Part shown: piece by piece, positions 55,798 to 64,000 of the stretch
Layout: each line of letters opens with the position of its first letter
Numbering within the stretch: the stretch's first letter is position 1
Assembly (NCBI RefSeq): GCF_002209565.1
Contig: NZ_NJIH01000003.1
Coordinates: forward strand, 186,001-250,000
DNA from: Candidimonas nitroreducens
GTDB lineage: Bacteria > Pseudomonadota > Gammaproteobacteria > Burkholderiales > Burkholderiaceae_B
Direction: 5' to 3'
Length of the DNA: 64,000 bases
Position numbers and translations under genes: made by a program
Notes under the pieces: model-generated
Told to the model about the DNA's origin: nothing
Database searches by the model: none
Seen by the model: the letters and a program-made list of their open reading frames with translations, nothing else

Positions 55798-55867
55798 CTT
55801 ATCCCCGGCCTACGAACGGCATCTTGGTGGCCATGACGGTCATGAACTGCACATTGGCCTCGAGCGG
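55798..55867 (-). repeat. 70-bp direct repeat, right copy (SDR 3' end)
   Basis: Identical to 46753-46822. It covers the stop codon and last codons of the SDR gene plus one base beyond. Because it is inside an intact gene, it is the likely original and the left copy the derived one, or the reverse if the incoming DNA brought its own SDR end. Confidence 0.95.
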
Positions 55868-56557
55868 CAGGCCGGCCATGTAGAGCACGGCGTCGGCCAC
55901 GTGCTGTACGTTCATGGTGGGCTCGGCGTGTACCGTGCCGTCGGCCTGCAGCACGCCCTTGCTGATGCCCTCGGTGAGTTCGGTCGAAGCATTGCCGATG
56001 TCGATCTGGCCGCAGGCGATGTCGTACTTGCGGCCGTCCAGCGAGGTGGCCTTGGTCAGGCCGGTGATGGCGTGCTTGGTGGCCGTGTACGAAACGGCTT
56101 GCGGCCGCGGACAGTGGGCCGAGATCGAGCCGTTGTTGATGATGCGCCCGCCGCGCGGCTGCTGCGCCTTCATGATGCGAAAGGCTTCCTGGGTACAGAG
56201 GAAGGCGCCGGTCAGATTGATGTCCACGGCCTGCCGCCATTGTTCCAGCGGCAGGTCTTCCAAAGAACATGAGGCGTTGAAAATGCCGGCGTTGTTGAAC
56301 AGCAGGTCGAGCCGCCCGAAGCCCGCGCGGATCCGGGCGAACAGCGCCTGTACCGACGCCGGGTCGCTGATGTCGGCGCTGATGGCCAGCGCTCGCGCGC
56401 CCTGCTCTGCACCTTGCGCGGCCACCGCCTGCAAAGGCTCGAGGCGGCGCCCCGCCAGCACGACCGCATAGCCATGGCGCATCAATGCCAATGCGATGGC
56501 CTTGCCTATGCCCGAGCCGGCGCCGGTGACCAATGCGACTTTGGCGGCGGAATTCAT
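55799..56557 (-). CDS. Short-chain dehydrogenase/reductase
   Basis: 252 residues, classical SDR. It has the Rossmann motif [11 protein letters not shown] (about 10-20), NNAGIF (about 88-93), the catalytic Ser in NNGSIS and YTATK (Tyr/Lys pair near 156-160). The start at 56557 follows GGAGA closely; a much longer open frame upstream overlaps yidC and was rejected. The C-terminal 22 codons are duplicated at 46753. Substrate unknown. It lies between the islet and yidC and was probably next to catalase before the islet arrived. Confidence 0.93.
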   Translation of the reverse strand: MNSAAKVALVTGAGSGIGKAIALALMRHGYAVVLAGRRLEPLQAVAAQGAEQGARALAISADISDPASVQALFARIRAGFGRLDLLFNNAGIFNASCSLEDLPLEQWRQAVDINLTGAFLCTQEAFRIMKAQQPRGGRIINNGSISAHCPRPQAVSYTATKHAITGLTKATSLDGRKYDIACGQIDIGNASTELTEGISKGVLQADGTVHAEPTMNVQHVADAVLYMAGLPLEANVQFMTVMATKMPFVGRG

Positions 56558-56644
56558 GCGGTGTCTCCTGGTGATGGCGGCCTTGCTGCCAGCATAGCCC
56601 AGGCGGATGCGGCGTGACAATAATCGCGGCTGCCGCAAACAAAA

Positions 56645-56667
56645 ACGCCCGGCGCGCGGCCGGGCGT
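56645..56667 (-). terminator. Rho-independent terminator after yidC
   Basis: A 9-bp stem ACGCCCGGC / GCCGGGCGT with a 5-base loop, followed in the leftward direction by TTTTTGTTT. It closes the rpmH-rnpA-yidD-yidC transcript 22 bases after the yidC stop. Confidence 0.88.
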
Positions 56668-56688
56668 ATCGTCTCGTTGCTTGTGCCG

Positions 56689-58383
56689 TCAGCGGTGCGC
56701 TGCCGCGGTCTCTTTCTCGAGTTTCTTCATGATGTAGCGCTGCTGCGCGATCGACACGGCGTTGTTCACGCAGTAGTACAGCGCCAGGCCGGCCGGGAAG
56801 AAGAACATCATCCCGCCGAACACCAGGGGCATGATCAGCATCAGCTTGGCCTGCATCGGGTCGGGCGGCGCGGGGTTGAGCTTGATCTGCAGGAACATGG
56901 TGGCGGTCATGAGAGCCGGCAGGATGAACCAGGGATCGCGCACCGACAGGTCGTGGATCCAGAGGATCCAGGGCGCGCCGCGCATTTCCACGCTGCCCAG
57001 CAGCACCCAGTACAGCGAGATGAAGACCGGCACCTGGATGATCATGGGCAGGCAGCCGCCCAATGGGTTGATCTTCTCGGTGCGGTACATCTCCATCATG
57101 GCCTGGTTCATCTTGGCCTTGTCGTCGCCGAATTTTTCCTTCAGCAGCTTGAGCCGCGGCGCCACCTGTTTCATCTTTGCCATCGAGCGGTAGCTGGCGG
57201 CGGACAGCGGGTAGAACACGGCCTTGATCAGCAGCGTCAGGGCGACGATGGTCCAGCCCCAGTTGCCCAGCAGGGCGTGGATCCAGGTCATGAGCTTGAA
57301 CAGCGGCTTGGCGATGACGGTCAGCCAGCCGTAGTCCACCACCAGTTCCAGCCCCGGGGCGAGCGCGCTCATGGCCTTCTGGTCTTGCGGGCCGACCCAG
57401 AGATTGGCCTTGACCGTCTGGTGCTGGCCGGGCTGGATCACCCCTACGGGCTCGATCGTGCGGATGGCGTACAGGTTGTCGGACAGGCGCAGCATCTGGT
57501 TCTGGCGCACCACGCCTTGGGGAGGCACCCAAGCGCTGGCGAAGTAATGCTGCACCACGGCGATCCAGCCGTTGTTGGCCTGCTTGATGTAGTGGGCCTT
57601 GCCCTTTTCGATGTCGGAGAAAGTGGCCTTCTGGAACTTGTCTTCGTTGGAATAGAGCGCGGTGCCGGTGAAGGAATGGGTGTAGCCCGTGGCATCGCCG
57701 GTGGGCTCGTTGCCGTCACGCGTCAATTGCAGGTACAGCGACGGGCTGATGGGCGATGCGCCCAGGTTGTAGATGTCGTTGCTGACGGCGATGTCGTAGC
57801 TGCCGCGGCGCAAGGTGTAGGTCTTGACCACCTTGACGTCGGCGCTTTCGGCCTCGAACACCACCTTGAGGCTGTCGCCGCTCAGGCTGCGTTCGGACGA
57901 AACCACCTTGAAGGGCGTGAGGTGCGTGGGGTAGCTGCTGCCCTCGGGAGCGCCGACCACGCCGGTCTGAGCCACGTAGGTGGCGTTCGGGCCGGAGTCG
58001 TCCAGCAGCACCATGGGTTGCTTGGGATGGTCGGGCGCGTCGTACTTCAGCAGCTCGGCCCGCACCAGCTGGGCGCCCTGGGTGTCGAACGTCAGCTTGT
58101 AGACGTCGGTGGTGACCGTGATTTTCTCGGACTTGGAGGCCGCCGGCTGGGCGCTGCCCGGCACGTGCGTCTGCGGTTTGGCCGCGGCCGTCGCCGCCGC
58201 GGACGGCACATCGGCGCTGCTGGTTCCGGGTGCCGCCGCGGCCTTGGGTGCGTTGGCCGTGTGCGTGGCGGTCGGCGTGGCGCCGAACAGCGAGGGCTTG
58301 CCGTTGTGAACCTGCCAGTTGTTCCACAGGAGCAACAGCGAGAAAGAGAAGATCATCCAGAGGACGGTGCGTCGGATATCCAT
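56689..58383 (-). CDS. yidC: Membrane protein insertase YidC
   Basis: 564 residues, Gram-negative form: N-terminal membrane anchor (about 5-24, [18 protein letters not shown]), large periplasmic domain (about 60-345) and the conserved five-helix insertase core at the C-terminus with the functional Arg in the [15 protein letters not shown] stretch and the [20 protein letters not shown] helix. It inserts and folds inner-membrane proteins, with or without SecYEG. The first periplasmic part after the anchor is Ala/Pro/Thr-rich. Last gene of its operon. Confidence 0.98.
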   Translation of the reverse strand: MDIRRTVLWMIFSFSLLLLWNNWQVHNGKPSLFGATPTATHTANAPKAAAAPGTSSADVPSAAATAAAKPQTHVPGSAQPAASKSEKITVTTDVYKLTFDTQGAQLVRAELLKYDAPDHPKQPMVLLDDSGPNATYVAQTGVVGAPEGSSYPTHLTPFKVVSSERSLSGDSLKVVFEAESADVKVVKTYTLRRGSYDIAVSNDIYNLGASPISPSLYLQLTRDGNEPTGDATGYTHSFTGTALYSNEDKFQKATFSDIEKGKAHYIKQANNGWIAVVQHYFASAWVPPQGVVRQNQMLRLSDNLYAIRTIEPVGVIQPGQHQTVKANLWVGPQDQKAMSALAPGLELVVDYGWLTVIAKPLFKLMTWIHALLGNWGWTIVALTLLIKAVFYPLSAASYRSMAKMKQVAPRLKLLKEKFGDDKAKMNQAMMEMYRTEKINPLGGCLPMIIQVPVFISLYWVLLGSVEMRGAPWILWIHDLSVRDPWFILPALMTATMFLQIKLNPAPPDPMQAKLMLIMPLVFGGMMFFFPAGLALYYCVNNAVSIAQQRYIMKKLEKETAAAHR

Positions 58384-58506
58384 AGCGCCTGTATTCGAAT
58401 CTAAGCCGGGCAAAAAAGCCCATCAGTTTAACGTAGCCCGGCCCAAGTCGCGCCCGAGCGGGGAAACTACAAGAAAAACTCCGGATGCCGCCGGCCCGCA
58501 TGCCGG

Positions 58507-58740
58507 CTATCCATCTTTATGCCGGGGTTCCGGTACCGGATCGTAGCCACCGGGACACCACGGATGGCAGCGGCCGATGCGCCGTGCCGCCAGCCATGAC
58601 CCGCGCAATGCCCCATGCTTTTCGATGGCTTCGATGGCATAGGCCGAGCAGGTCGGGGTAAAACGGCAGCTTCTGCCCAGCCACGGGCTGAGGAAGTACC
58701 GGTAGAACCGGATCGGGGCGATGAGCAGCATTTTCAGCAT
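58507..58740 (-). CDS. yidD: Membrane protein insertion efficiency factor YidD
   Basis: 77 residues, usual length, with the three conserved Cys: [13 protein letters not shown] and RIGRCHPW, and the closing GGYDPVP. It is a small membrane-associated protein that aids YidC-dependent insertion. It overlaps the end of rnpA by seven bases, the standard arrangement. The tail EPRHKDG is short. A 123-base gap separates it from yidC. Confidence 0.97.
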   Translation of the reverse strand: MLKMLLIAPIRFYRYFLSPWLGRSCRFTPTCSAYAIEAIEKHGALRGSWLAARRIGRCHPWCPGGYDPVPEPRHKDG

Positions 58741-59108
58741 CGCATGGCTCGATCCAACAGATTTTCCACTTCGTCGCGCACCCGCCGTTTCAGGCCGCTG
58801 AGGGTAAGGTCGGCGTCGATGCGGGAATGCAGGCGGAACACCAGGTCGCGCGGCGGCAGGGCGTGGCGGCGGTGGCGGAATGCGTCGCGCACCACGCGCT
58901 TGATGGCGTTGCGCGTGACGGCGCGTACGGCATAGCGCTTGGCCACGATCAGCCCCAGTCGGGCCCCCGACGCTTGCTCGGCAGCGGCGCTTGCTCGCGG
59001 CGTTGTTACAACGAACAACGCCCCTCGGGCGATACGCCTGCCTTGCAGGGCGGAGGCGTATTCGGAGGGGCGGTGCAAGCGCGCCGAAGGAGGAAACGTG
59101 GCACGCAT
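58734..59108 (-). CDS. rnpA: Ribonuclease P protein component
   Basis: 124 residues. The RNR motif region reads [29 protein letters not shown], where AVTRNAIKR is the signature. It pairs with the catalytic M1 RNA to process tRNA 5' ends. The ATG at 59108 opens the conserved N-terminus ([16 protein letters not shown]); the frame runs on upstream for 630 bases but without family likeness. It follows rpmH and overlaps yidD. Confidence 0.95.
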   Translation of the reverse strand: MRATFPPSARLHRPSEYASALQGRRIARGALFVVTTPRASAAAEQASGARLGLIVAKRYAVRAVTRNAIKRVVRDAFRHRRHALPPRDLVFRLHSRIDADLTLSGLKRRVRDEVENLLDRAMRC

Positions 59109-59266
59109 CAGCCTATGTGCCTGCGGGCCCGGTGTGCCGGCGCTTAATACGGGTTTGCGATCAAAACGGCGAGCGCGTCGAGGGAACAAGACGCATAGCC
59201 GTGGAACAACGCAGATAGTACGGCAAGGTGCAGCGGCGCCGTTATCTCTTTGATCGCGGATCCGTA

Positions 59267-59401
59267 TTAAACGGCCAGGCGCTTGCGGCCCTTGGCGCGG
59301 CGTGCGTTGATCACGGCACGGCCGCCGCGGGTCTTCATGCGGACGCGGAAACCGTGGGTGCGCTTGCGGCGGGTGACGGAAGGTTGGTAAGTGCGTTTCA
59401 T
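59267..59401 (-). CDS. rpmH: 50S ribosomal protein L34
   Basis: 44 residues, exactly family length: starts [19 protein letters not shown], ends KGRKRLAV. It is the very basic small protein in the large subunit near the exit-tunnel domain. It is the first gene of the rpmH-rnpA-yidD-yidC run and lies 3.0 kb from dnaA, on the opposite strand. The gap between them holds a quinone oxidoreductase and a Bug gene, which is an insertion relative to the common rpmH-dnaA arrangement. Confidence 0.98.
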   Translation of the reverse strand: MKRTYQPSVTRRKRTHGFRVRMKTRGGRAVINARRAKGRKRLAV

Positions 59402-59898
59402 GGATAGTCCAGATAAAAAAGCAGCCGCGTAGCCTCTGGGCCATTGCCGCGGCAGGCGTTTGGGCGTGTGTCGCCCTGTTCGGAGTAACTTTGGGTCGGG
59501 CCGCCAAGGTGCAGGCGGTGCTGCCGTATCGGACGGCGCGGCCGTAAAACCACCAGCCCGTCAACCGTAATCCTGTACTTCGGGCAAGCCTTAGACCGAC
59601 CCTAGGCCAACAAAATCGGCCCGGCGAGCCTGGCCTGGAAATACCGCGGGCCGAAATTCGGCCACGCGAAAGGTATTTCGATGAATGCCAAGCTTGGGCG
59701 CCAAGCCCGGGCGCATTCAGCGCGCCTGTGCCGGGCACCCAGTGCCAGAATTCTTAAAGGCAGCCCGTTATTTCAGCAAATTATGGCCAATTAGTCAACT
59801 TTGTCAGTACTGAGCCCCTGATCTGCAAGATATTGGCGGTGCGTTCACACCCTGCTGCCGCAGCGCCCGCGCACCGCCGCCTTGCTGTGGGCAGACCC
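59402..59898. other. rpmH upstream region
   Basis: About 500 bases without a gene. The rpmH promoter should lie in its left half. The right part (about 59760-59810) is AT-richer and borders the end of the quinone oxidoreductase gene. I see no DnaA box here. Confidence 0.5.
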
Positions 59899-60885
59899 CT
59901 AGTTCAGCGTAAAGATCGTCGATCCGGTCGTTTTGCGCGTGGCCAGCGCGGTTTGCGCGGCTCCGGCGTCTTCCAGCTTGAAGCGTTGGCCGATGATGGG
60001 GGTGATTTTCTTTTCGAGAATCAGGCCGAAAAGTTCGTCGCTGGCCTGCGTGAGTTTTTCGTAGGTGGGTACGTAGGCGCCCAGCACCGGCCGCGTAACG
60101 TACAGGGATCCCTTGGCGGCCAGTATGCCCAGGTTGACGCCCTGCACGGGGCCCGAGGCGTTGCCGAAGCTGACCATCAGGCCGCGCGGCTGCAGGCAGT
60201 CGAGCGACGTCAGCCAGGTGTCTTTGCCCACGCTGTCGTAGACGACCGGTACTTTCATGCCGCCGGTCAGCTCGCTGACGCGGTCGGCCACGTTTTCCCG
60301 GGTGTAGTCTATGACTTCCCAGGCGCCGTGCGATTTGGCCAGGGCTGCTTTTTCGGGGCTGGACGTCGTGCCGATCAGCTTGACACCGAGCGCCCGGGCC
60401 CACTGGCAGGCGATCAGGCCGACGCCGCCGGCCGCGGCGTGGAACAGTATGGTTTCGCCGCCCTGCAGGCGGTATGTCTGGCGCAGCAGGTATTGCGCCG
60501 TAAGGCCCTTGAGCATGATGGCGGCGGCCTCTTCGAAGCCGATGCCGTCGGGAATCTTGACGACCTGGTGGGCGGGTACGTTGCGGATTTCCGCGTAGGC
60601 CCCGATGGGGCTCTGGCCGTACGCGACGCGGTCGCCGACCTTCAAGTGCCGCACCTCGGCGCCCACCGCGCTGACCACGCCCGAACCCTCGAATCCGAGA
60701 CCATGGGGCAGAGGGCGCGGATACAGGCCGGTGCGGCAATATATATCGGTGAAATTCAGGCCGATTGCCTTCTGTTCAATGGTGACCTCGTTTTTTTGCG
60801 GCGCGGGCACCGCCACGGTGACGAGCTTGAGGACTTCCGGCCCGCCATTCTCTTCGATACGTATGGCCCTGGTTTGCGTTTCCAT
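59899..60885 (-). CDS. NADPH:quinone reductase-like zinc-free MDR oxidoreductase
   Basis: 328 residues, QorA type of the medium-chain dehydrogenase family. It has the GLNFTDIYCRTGLYP start, the conserved GFEGSGVVSAVG, and the nucleotide-binding AAGGVGLIACQWARALG. The zinc-ligand Cys of alcohol dehydrogenases is absent, as expected for quinone reductases. It likely reduces quinones or alkenals with NADPH in the cytoplasm. It is downstream of a Bug gene on the same strand with a 100-base gap; the two need not share a function. Confidence 0.92.
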   Translation of the reverse strand: METQTRAIRIEENGGPEVLKLVTVAVPAPQKNEVTIEQKAIGLNFTDIYCRTGLYPRPLPHGLGFEGSGVVSAVGAEVRHLKVGDRVAYGQSPIGAYAEIRNVPAHQVVKIPDGIGFEEAAAIMLKGLTAQYLLRQTYRLQGGETILFHAAAGGVGLIACQWARALGVKLIGTTSSPEKAALAKSHGAWEVIDYTRENVADRVSELTGGMKVPVVYDSVGKDTWLTSLDCLQPRGLMVSFGNASGPVQGVNLGILAAKGSLYVTRPVLGAYVPTYEKLTQASDELFGLILEKKITPIIGQRFKLEDAGAAQTALATRKTTGSTIFTLN

Positions 60886-60985
60886 CTTGAAAAGGTCTCC
60901 TTGCTTGAGATTCGTCGGCAGCCTTGCCGGGTTGGCACGGCCGTCGCGCCGGCTGGGGCGCCGCGACGGCCGTGTTCGCCGGGCC

Positions 60986-61996
60986 TTATTGCGTCTGGAT
61001 GTGCCGGTCTTTGATCAGCTTGCTCCAGCGCTGGCGTTCTTTGTTGACGAACGCCCCCAGGTCGGCGCCGAACAAGTGGCCCGCCTCGGCCCCTTGCTTG
61101 GCGAAGAGCTCTTCGAGCTTGGGCGACTTGAGCGCGGTTTTGGAGGCGGCGATCAGTTTGTCGATGACGGGCTGGGGCGTGCCCTTGGGCGCCCAGAGGC
61201 CGAACCAGGCGATGACGTCGAAGCCCGGCACGCCGGACTCGGCGACGGTGGGCAGGTCGGGCAGGGCGGGCGAGCGCTTGGCCGAGGTCACCGCCAGGCC
61301 GCGCAGCCGTTCGCCGCTTTTGATCTGGGCCAGCGAACTGGGCAGATTGTCGAACAGCACGTCTACGTGGCCGCCGGTGACTGCGGGCATGGATTCGGCG
61401 CCGCCCTTGAACGGGACGTGCAGCATGTGTATGCCCGCCTCTTGTTCAAAATAGACGCCGGTAAGGTGCACCGACGAACCGACCCCCGGCGAGGCGAACG
61501 AGAGCCGATCGCTCTTGCCCTTGGCATCGCGGGCCTTGGCCGTTGCGATCAGGTCGCCCAGTGTCTTGATTTTCGACTTCGCCGACACGGCGATGACATT
61601 GGGGGTGGTGATGACCAGGGCGATGGGTACGAAGGCCGTGGACGGGTTGTACGGCATGTTCTTGTATATGAACTGATTGATGCTCTGGGTGCCGATCGTT
61701 CCAAGCCCGAGGGTGTAGCCGTCGGGCTTGGCATGCGCCACCAGGCCCATGCCTATCATGCCGCCCGCGCCGGCGCGGTTTTCTATGATGATGGGCTCCT
61801 TGAGTTCGCCTTCCATGACGTGGGCGACCGCCCGGGCCGCGATATCGGTGGTGCCGCCGGGCGGGTAAGGCACGATCAGGGTAATCGGCTTGTCCGGGTA
61901 GGTGGCGGCTTGCGCGCCGGTAGCGCTGGCCAGGGCGAGCAGCGCCGCGCAGGCGAGGGGCTTGAGCATCTTCAGGGAAAGACCAGATTGCGGCAT
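60986..61996 (-). CDS. Bug/TctC-family substrate-binding protein
   Basis: 336 residues with a signal peptide (about 1-30, ending ATGAQA) and the family start YPDKPITLIVPYPPGGTTD. GGAGA lies close upstream of the ATG at 61996. This is the third orphan receptor of this family in the window and has no TctAB partner nearby. Ligand unknown. It is divergent from dnaA, with a 420-base gap. Confidence 0.92.
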   Translation of the reverse strand: MPQSGLSLKMLKPLACAALLALASATGAQAATYPDKPITLIVPYPPGGTTDIAARAVAHVMEGELKEPIIIENRAGAGGMIGMGLVAHAKPDGYTLGLGTIGTQSINQFIYKNMPYNPSTAFVPIALVITTPNVIAVSAKSKIKTLGDLIATAKARDAKGKSDRLSFASPGVGSSVHLTGVYFEQEAGIHMLHVPFKGGAESMPAVTGGHVDVLFDNLPSSLAQIKSGERLRGLAVTSAKRSPALPDLPTVAESGVPGFDVIAWFGLWAPKGTPQPVIDKLIAASKTALKSPKLEELFAKQGAEAGHLFGADLGAFVNKERQRWSKLIKDRHIQTQ

Positions 61997-62416
61997 TGAT
62001 TGTCTCCTGTGTTGTATACAGATTTGTGGCTCGGCCCGGGCCGGTCGTCGCCCGAGATCTGGGGGGAGATCTGGCCCGGGCGTCCCGTATCGATGGTGCC
62101 GCGCAATGGCTGCGCAGCGTTCCGTGCGGCCGTACAGGCTTGCGGCATGCGCGGCTGTGGCCTGCCGATGGGGGCGGGCCCGCCCGAATATCGAGACGGA
62201 ACCTGATCGATTCTACTCGCCAGATGTAACAGAATCCACCTATACCTGCGACCCCAGTAGACCTTTAGGGCTTGGGTCGCGGCCCTCGAGCCGCCCGGGC
62301 GGGTATGCGCCGGATCGGGCTTCGGCAGAGGCCTGCGACACGTCGCGGGCAGGTGGGCGCCTGTGGATAACCACCCCCCGACAAGGTAGAATCGAGGTTT
62401 ACCGAAGTGGCAGACA
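61997..62416. promoter_or_regulatory. dnaA promoter region
   Basis: A 420-base gap between the leftward Bug gene and dnaA without another gene. It contains one perfect DnaA box at 62362-62370 near its right end, fit for autoregulation of dnaA. The many boxes and AT-rich run expected of a full oriC are not visible here. Confidence 0.6.
62362..62370 (-). promoter_or_regulatory. DnaA box upstream of dnaA
   Basis: TGTGGATAA, complement of TTATCCACA, 46 bases before the dnaA start. A single box here fits repression of dnaA by its own product. Confidence 0.7.
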
Positions 62417-63841
62417 ATGAAAGATTTCTGGCAGACCTGCATTCAGCGTCTCGAGCAGGACCTTCCCCCCCAACAGATCAGTGCATGGATACGTCCATTG
62501 GTTCCGCTTGCGTTTGACGAGGCGCAGGCGGTGCTGCGGGTGGCTGCCCCGAATCGTTTCAAGCTCGATTGGGTGCGCAAGAATTTTTCACACCAGATCG
62601 AGTCGCTGGCCTCGGAATGGTATGCGCGGCCGGTGCAAGTAACATTTGAACTGGCGGCTTCCCCAGCCGCGGCGCGCCCCGCTGCTGCGGCCCCCGCGGG
62701 CCTGACGGGGGCGAGCGCGGCGGTGGCTGCCGCAGGGCTTGCGGCGGCTCCGGCCACCGCTGCTGCGCCCGCCCCGTCGCCCGCGCCCGCCGCCGCGGCG
62801 GCCGAGGCCCTGCACGACCGTTCGCGCCTGAATGCCGACCTTACTTTTGACAATTTCGTCACGGGCAAGGCCAACCAGCTGGCCCGCGCCGCGGCCCTGC
62901 AGGTGGCCGAGAACCCCGGAGTGTCCTATAACCCGCTGTTCCTGTACGGCGGCGTGGGCCTGGGCAAGACGCACCTCATCCATGCCATCGGCAACGCGCT
63001 GCTGGCGGCCGGCAACGGTGCACGCGTGCGCTACGTGCATGCCGACCAGTACGTCTCGGACGTGGTCAAGGCCTACCAGCGCAAGGCCTTCGACGAGTTC
63101 AAGCGCTATTACCATTCGCTCGACCTGCTGCTGATCGACGACATCCAGTTCTTCGCCGGCAAGAACCGTACCCAGGAAGAATTCTTCTACGCCTTCGAGG
63201 CCATGGTGGCCCAGCGCAAGCAGATCATCATCACCTCGGATACCTACCCCAAAGAACTGTCCAACATAGACAGCCGCCTGATCTCGCGTTTCGATTCGGG
63301 GCTTACGGTAGCCATCGAGCCGCCCGAGCTGGAAATGCGCGTGGCCATCCTGCTGCGCAAGGCCGAGTCGGAAGGCTTCGCCATGCCCGAGGAAGTGGCG
63401 TTCTTCATCGCCAAGCACCTGCGCAGCAATGTGCGCGAGCTGGAAGGGGCGCTGCGCAAGGTGTCGGCCTATGCGCGCTTCCATGGGCGCGAAGTGCTTA
63501 CGGTGGACGTCTGCAAAGATGCCCTGAAAGACCTGCTGTCGGTGTCCAATGGCCAGATCACGGTCGAGAACATCCAGAAGACCGTGGCCGACTTTTATAA
63601 AATCAAGGTGGCCGACATGTATTCCAAGCGCCGGCCCGCCAATATTGCCCTGCCGCGCCAGGTGGCCATGTACCTGGCCAAAGAACTGACCCAGAAAAGC
63701 CTGCCCGAGATCGGCGATCTGTTCGGCGGGCGCGATCACACCACCGTGCTGCACGCGGTGCGCAAAATATCGGACGCTCGATCGAAGCAGTCCGAACTCA
63801 ATCACGCTCTACACGTACTAGAACAAACCTTAAAAGGATAA
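62417..63841 (+). CDS. dnaA: Chromosomal replication initiator DnaA
   Basis: 474 residues. Domain I (about 1-80) begins [20 protein letters not shown]; domain II (about 85-135) is a long Ala/Pro run; domain III is the AAA+ ATPase with Walker [10 protein letters not shown] and Walker [10 protein letters not shown]; domain IV has the DNA-binding signature [15 protein letters not shown]. It opens oriC by binding DnaA boxes. dnaN follows two bases after its stop codon. The gene is about 30 kb from the origin-like regions at 30-33 kb. Confidence 0.98.
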   Translation: MKDFWQTCIQRLEQDLPPQQISAWIRPLVPLAFDEAQAVLRVAAPNRFKLDWVRKNFSHQIESLASEWYARPVQVTFELAASPAAARPAAAAPAGLTGASAAVAAAGLAAAPATAAAPAPSPAPAAAAAEALHDRSRLNADLTFDNFVTGKANQLARAAALQVAENPGVSYNPLFLYGGVGLGKTHLIHAIGNALLAAGNGARVRYVHADQYVSDVVKAYQRKAFDEFKRYYHSLDLLLIDDIQFFAGKNRTQEEFFYAFEAMVAQRKQIIITSDTYPKELSNIDSRLISRFDSGLTVAIEPPELEMRVAILLRKAESEGFAMPEEVAFFIAKHLRSNVRELEGALRKVSAYARFHGREVLTVDVCKDALKDLLSVSNGQITVENIQKTVADFYKIKVADMYSKRRPANIALPRQVAMYLAKELTQKSLPEIGDLFGGRDHTTVLHAVRKISDARSKQSELNHALHVLEQTLKG

Positions 63842-63843
63842 CC

Positions 63844-64000
63844 ATGCAACTCGTACAAACGACTCGCGATGCACTGCTGAAACCGTTGTCGACCGTGGCG
63901 GGGATTGTCGAACGGCGCAACACGCTGCCGATCCTGGCCAACATCCTGTTGCGTAAAGAGGGCAACAAGGTCGCGTTCATCGCGACCGACCTCGAAGTCC
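63844..64000 (+). CDS. dnaN: DNA polymerase III beta clamp (5' part)
   Basis: Only the first 52 codons are in the window: MQLVQTTRDALLKPLSTVAG, then ERRNTLPILANILL, the conserved N-terminal segment of the beta sliding clamp. The ATG lies just after the dnaA stop (two bases between), so the two genes are cotranscribed. The gene runs off the right edge. Confidence 0.97.
   Translation, partial: MQLVQTTRDALLKPLSTVAGIVERRNTLPILANILLRKEGNKVAFIATDLEV

Larger units (their letters stand above)
46823..55867. mobile_element. Putative acquired catabolic islet between 70-bp direct repeats
   Basis: About 9 kb lie between two identical direct repeats, one of which is the 3' end of a neighbouring SDR gene. 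Removing one repeat plus the interior would place the SDR gene directly upstream of catalase. The block carries two LysR regulators, a two-component flavin monooxygenase, a Bug protein, aldehyde dehydrogenase, CoA-transferase and lyase genes. Base composition differs: the 60 bases at 50161-50220 have 25 G/C by hand count, against 45 in the 60 bases at 40921-40980. No integrase, transposase or tRNA gene is seen inside, so the mechanism is open. Confidence 0.55.

Noticed and set aside
56558-57532. Upstream extension of the SDR open frame
   Set aside because: It overlaps yidC in another frame and has an Arg/Pro/Gly-rich, non-protein-like sequence; the SDR fold begins at the ATG at 56557 with a good ribosome-binding site.
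59109-59738. Upstream extension of the rnpA frame
   Set aside because: It would run through rpmH and shows no similarity to the RNase P protein N-terminus.

Overview
The window looks like a chromosomal segment of a high-GC betaproteobacterium of the Alcaligenaceae type (Bordetella, Achromobacter, Pusillimonas and relatives). The reasons are the RpoB/RpoC/EF-Tu/DnaA sequences, three orphan Bug-type tripartite-tricarboxylate substrate-binding proteins, a Neisseria-type porin, and a core gene order in which mnmG-rsmG-parA-parB sits at a likely origin, separate from rpmH-rnpA-yidD-yidC/dnaA-dnaN. The assignment rests on recognition of families, not on a database search.

Regions. 1-973: no gene seen. 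974-5347: signalling module of an OmpR-type regulator, an exported LysM-FecR protein and a CHASE2 sensor kinase. 5500-7372: encapsulin shell plus DyP peroxidase whose C-terminus carries a cargo peptide. 7600-11476: carboxylate-uptake/catabolism operon with a divergent LysR regulator. 11568-25391: translation/transcription block tRNA-Tyr, -Gly, -Thr, tuf, tRNA-Trp, secE, nusG, rplK, rplA, rplJ, rplL, rpoB, rpoC, all leftward. 25579-29942: mnmG-rsmG-parA-parB, leftward, with overlapping gene ends. 29943-33245: origin-like region with three parS sites, two groups of DnaA-box-like sequences, cspA and an aminotransferase. 33246-46512: housekeeping and stress genes (metallophosphoesterase, Nudix, Ada with a damaged zinc site, DUF1697, exported hydrolase, MnmE with an insertion, fused double ABC exporter, porin, catalase).

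46753-55867: a block of about 9 kb bounded by two perfect 70-bp direct repeats, the right-hand one being the 3' end of an SDR gene. It holds two LysR regulators, a two-component flavin monooxygenase (luciferase-fold oxygenase plus flavin reductase fused to a MarR domain), a Bug-type binding protein, an aldehyde dehydrogenase, a CaiB-type CoA-transferase and an HMG-CoA-lyase-like enzyme. Several of these genes are visibly lower in GC than their surroundings. I read it as an acquired catabolic islet of unknown substrate and the most interesting object here.

55799-64000: SDR gene, yidC, yidD, rnpA, rpmH (leftward), a quinone oxidoreductase, another Bug protein, then dnaA with an upstream DnaA box and the start of dnaN (rightward). 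The leftward rpo/ribosomal block left of 30 kb and the divergence around 30-33 kb fit replication starting near mnmG rather than at dnaA.
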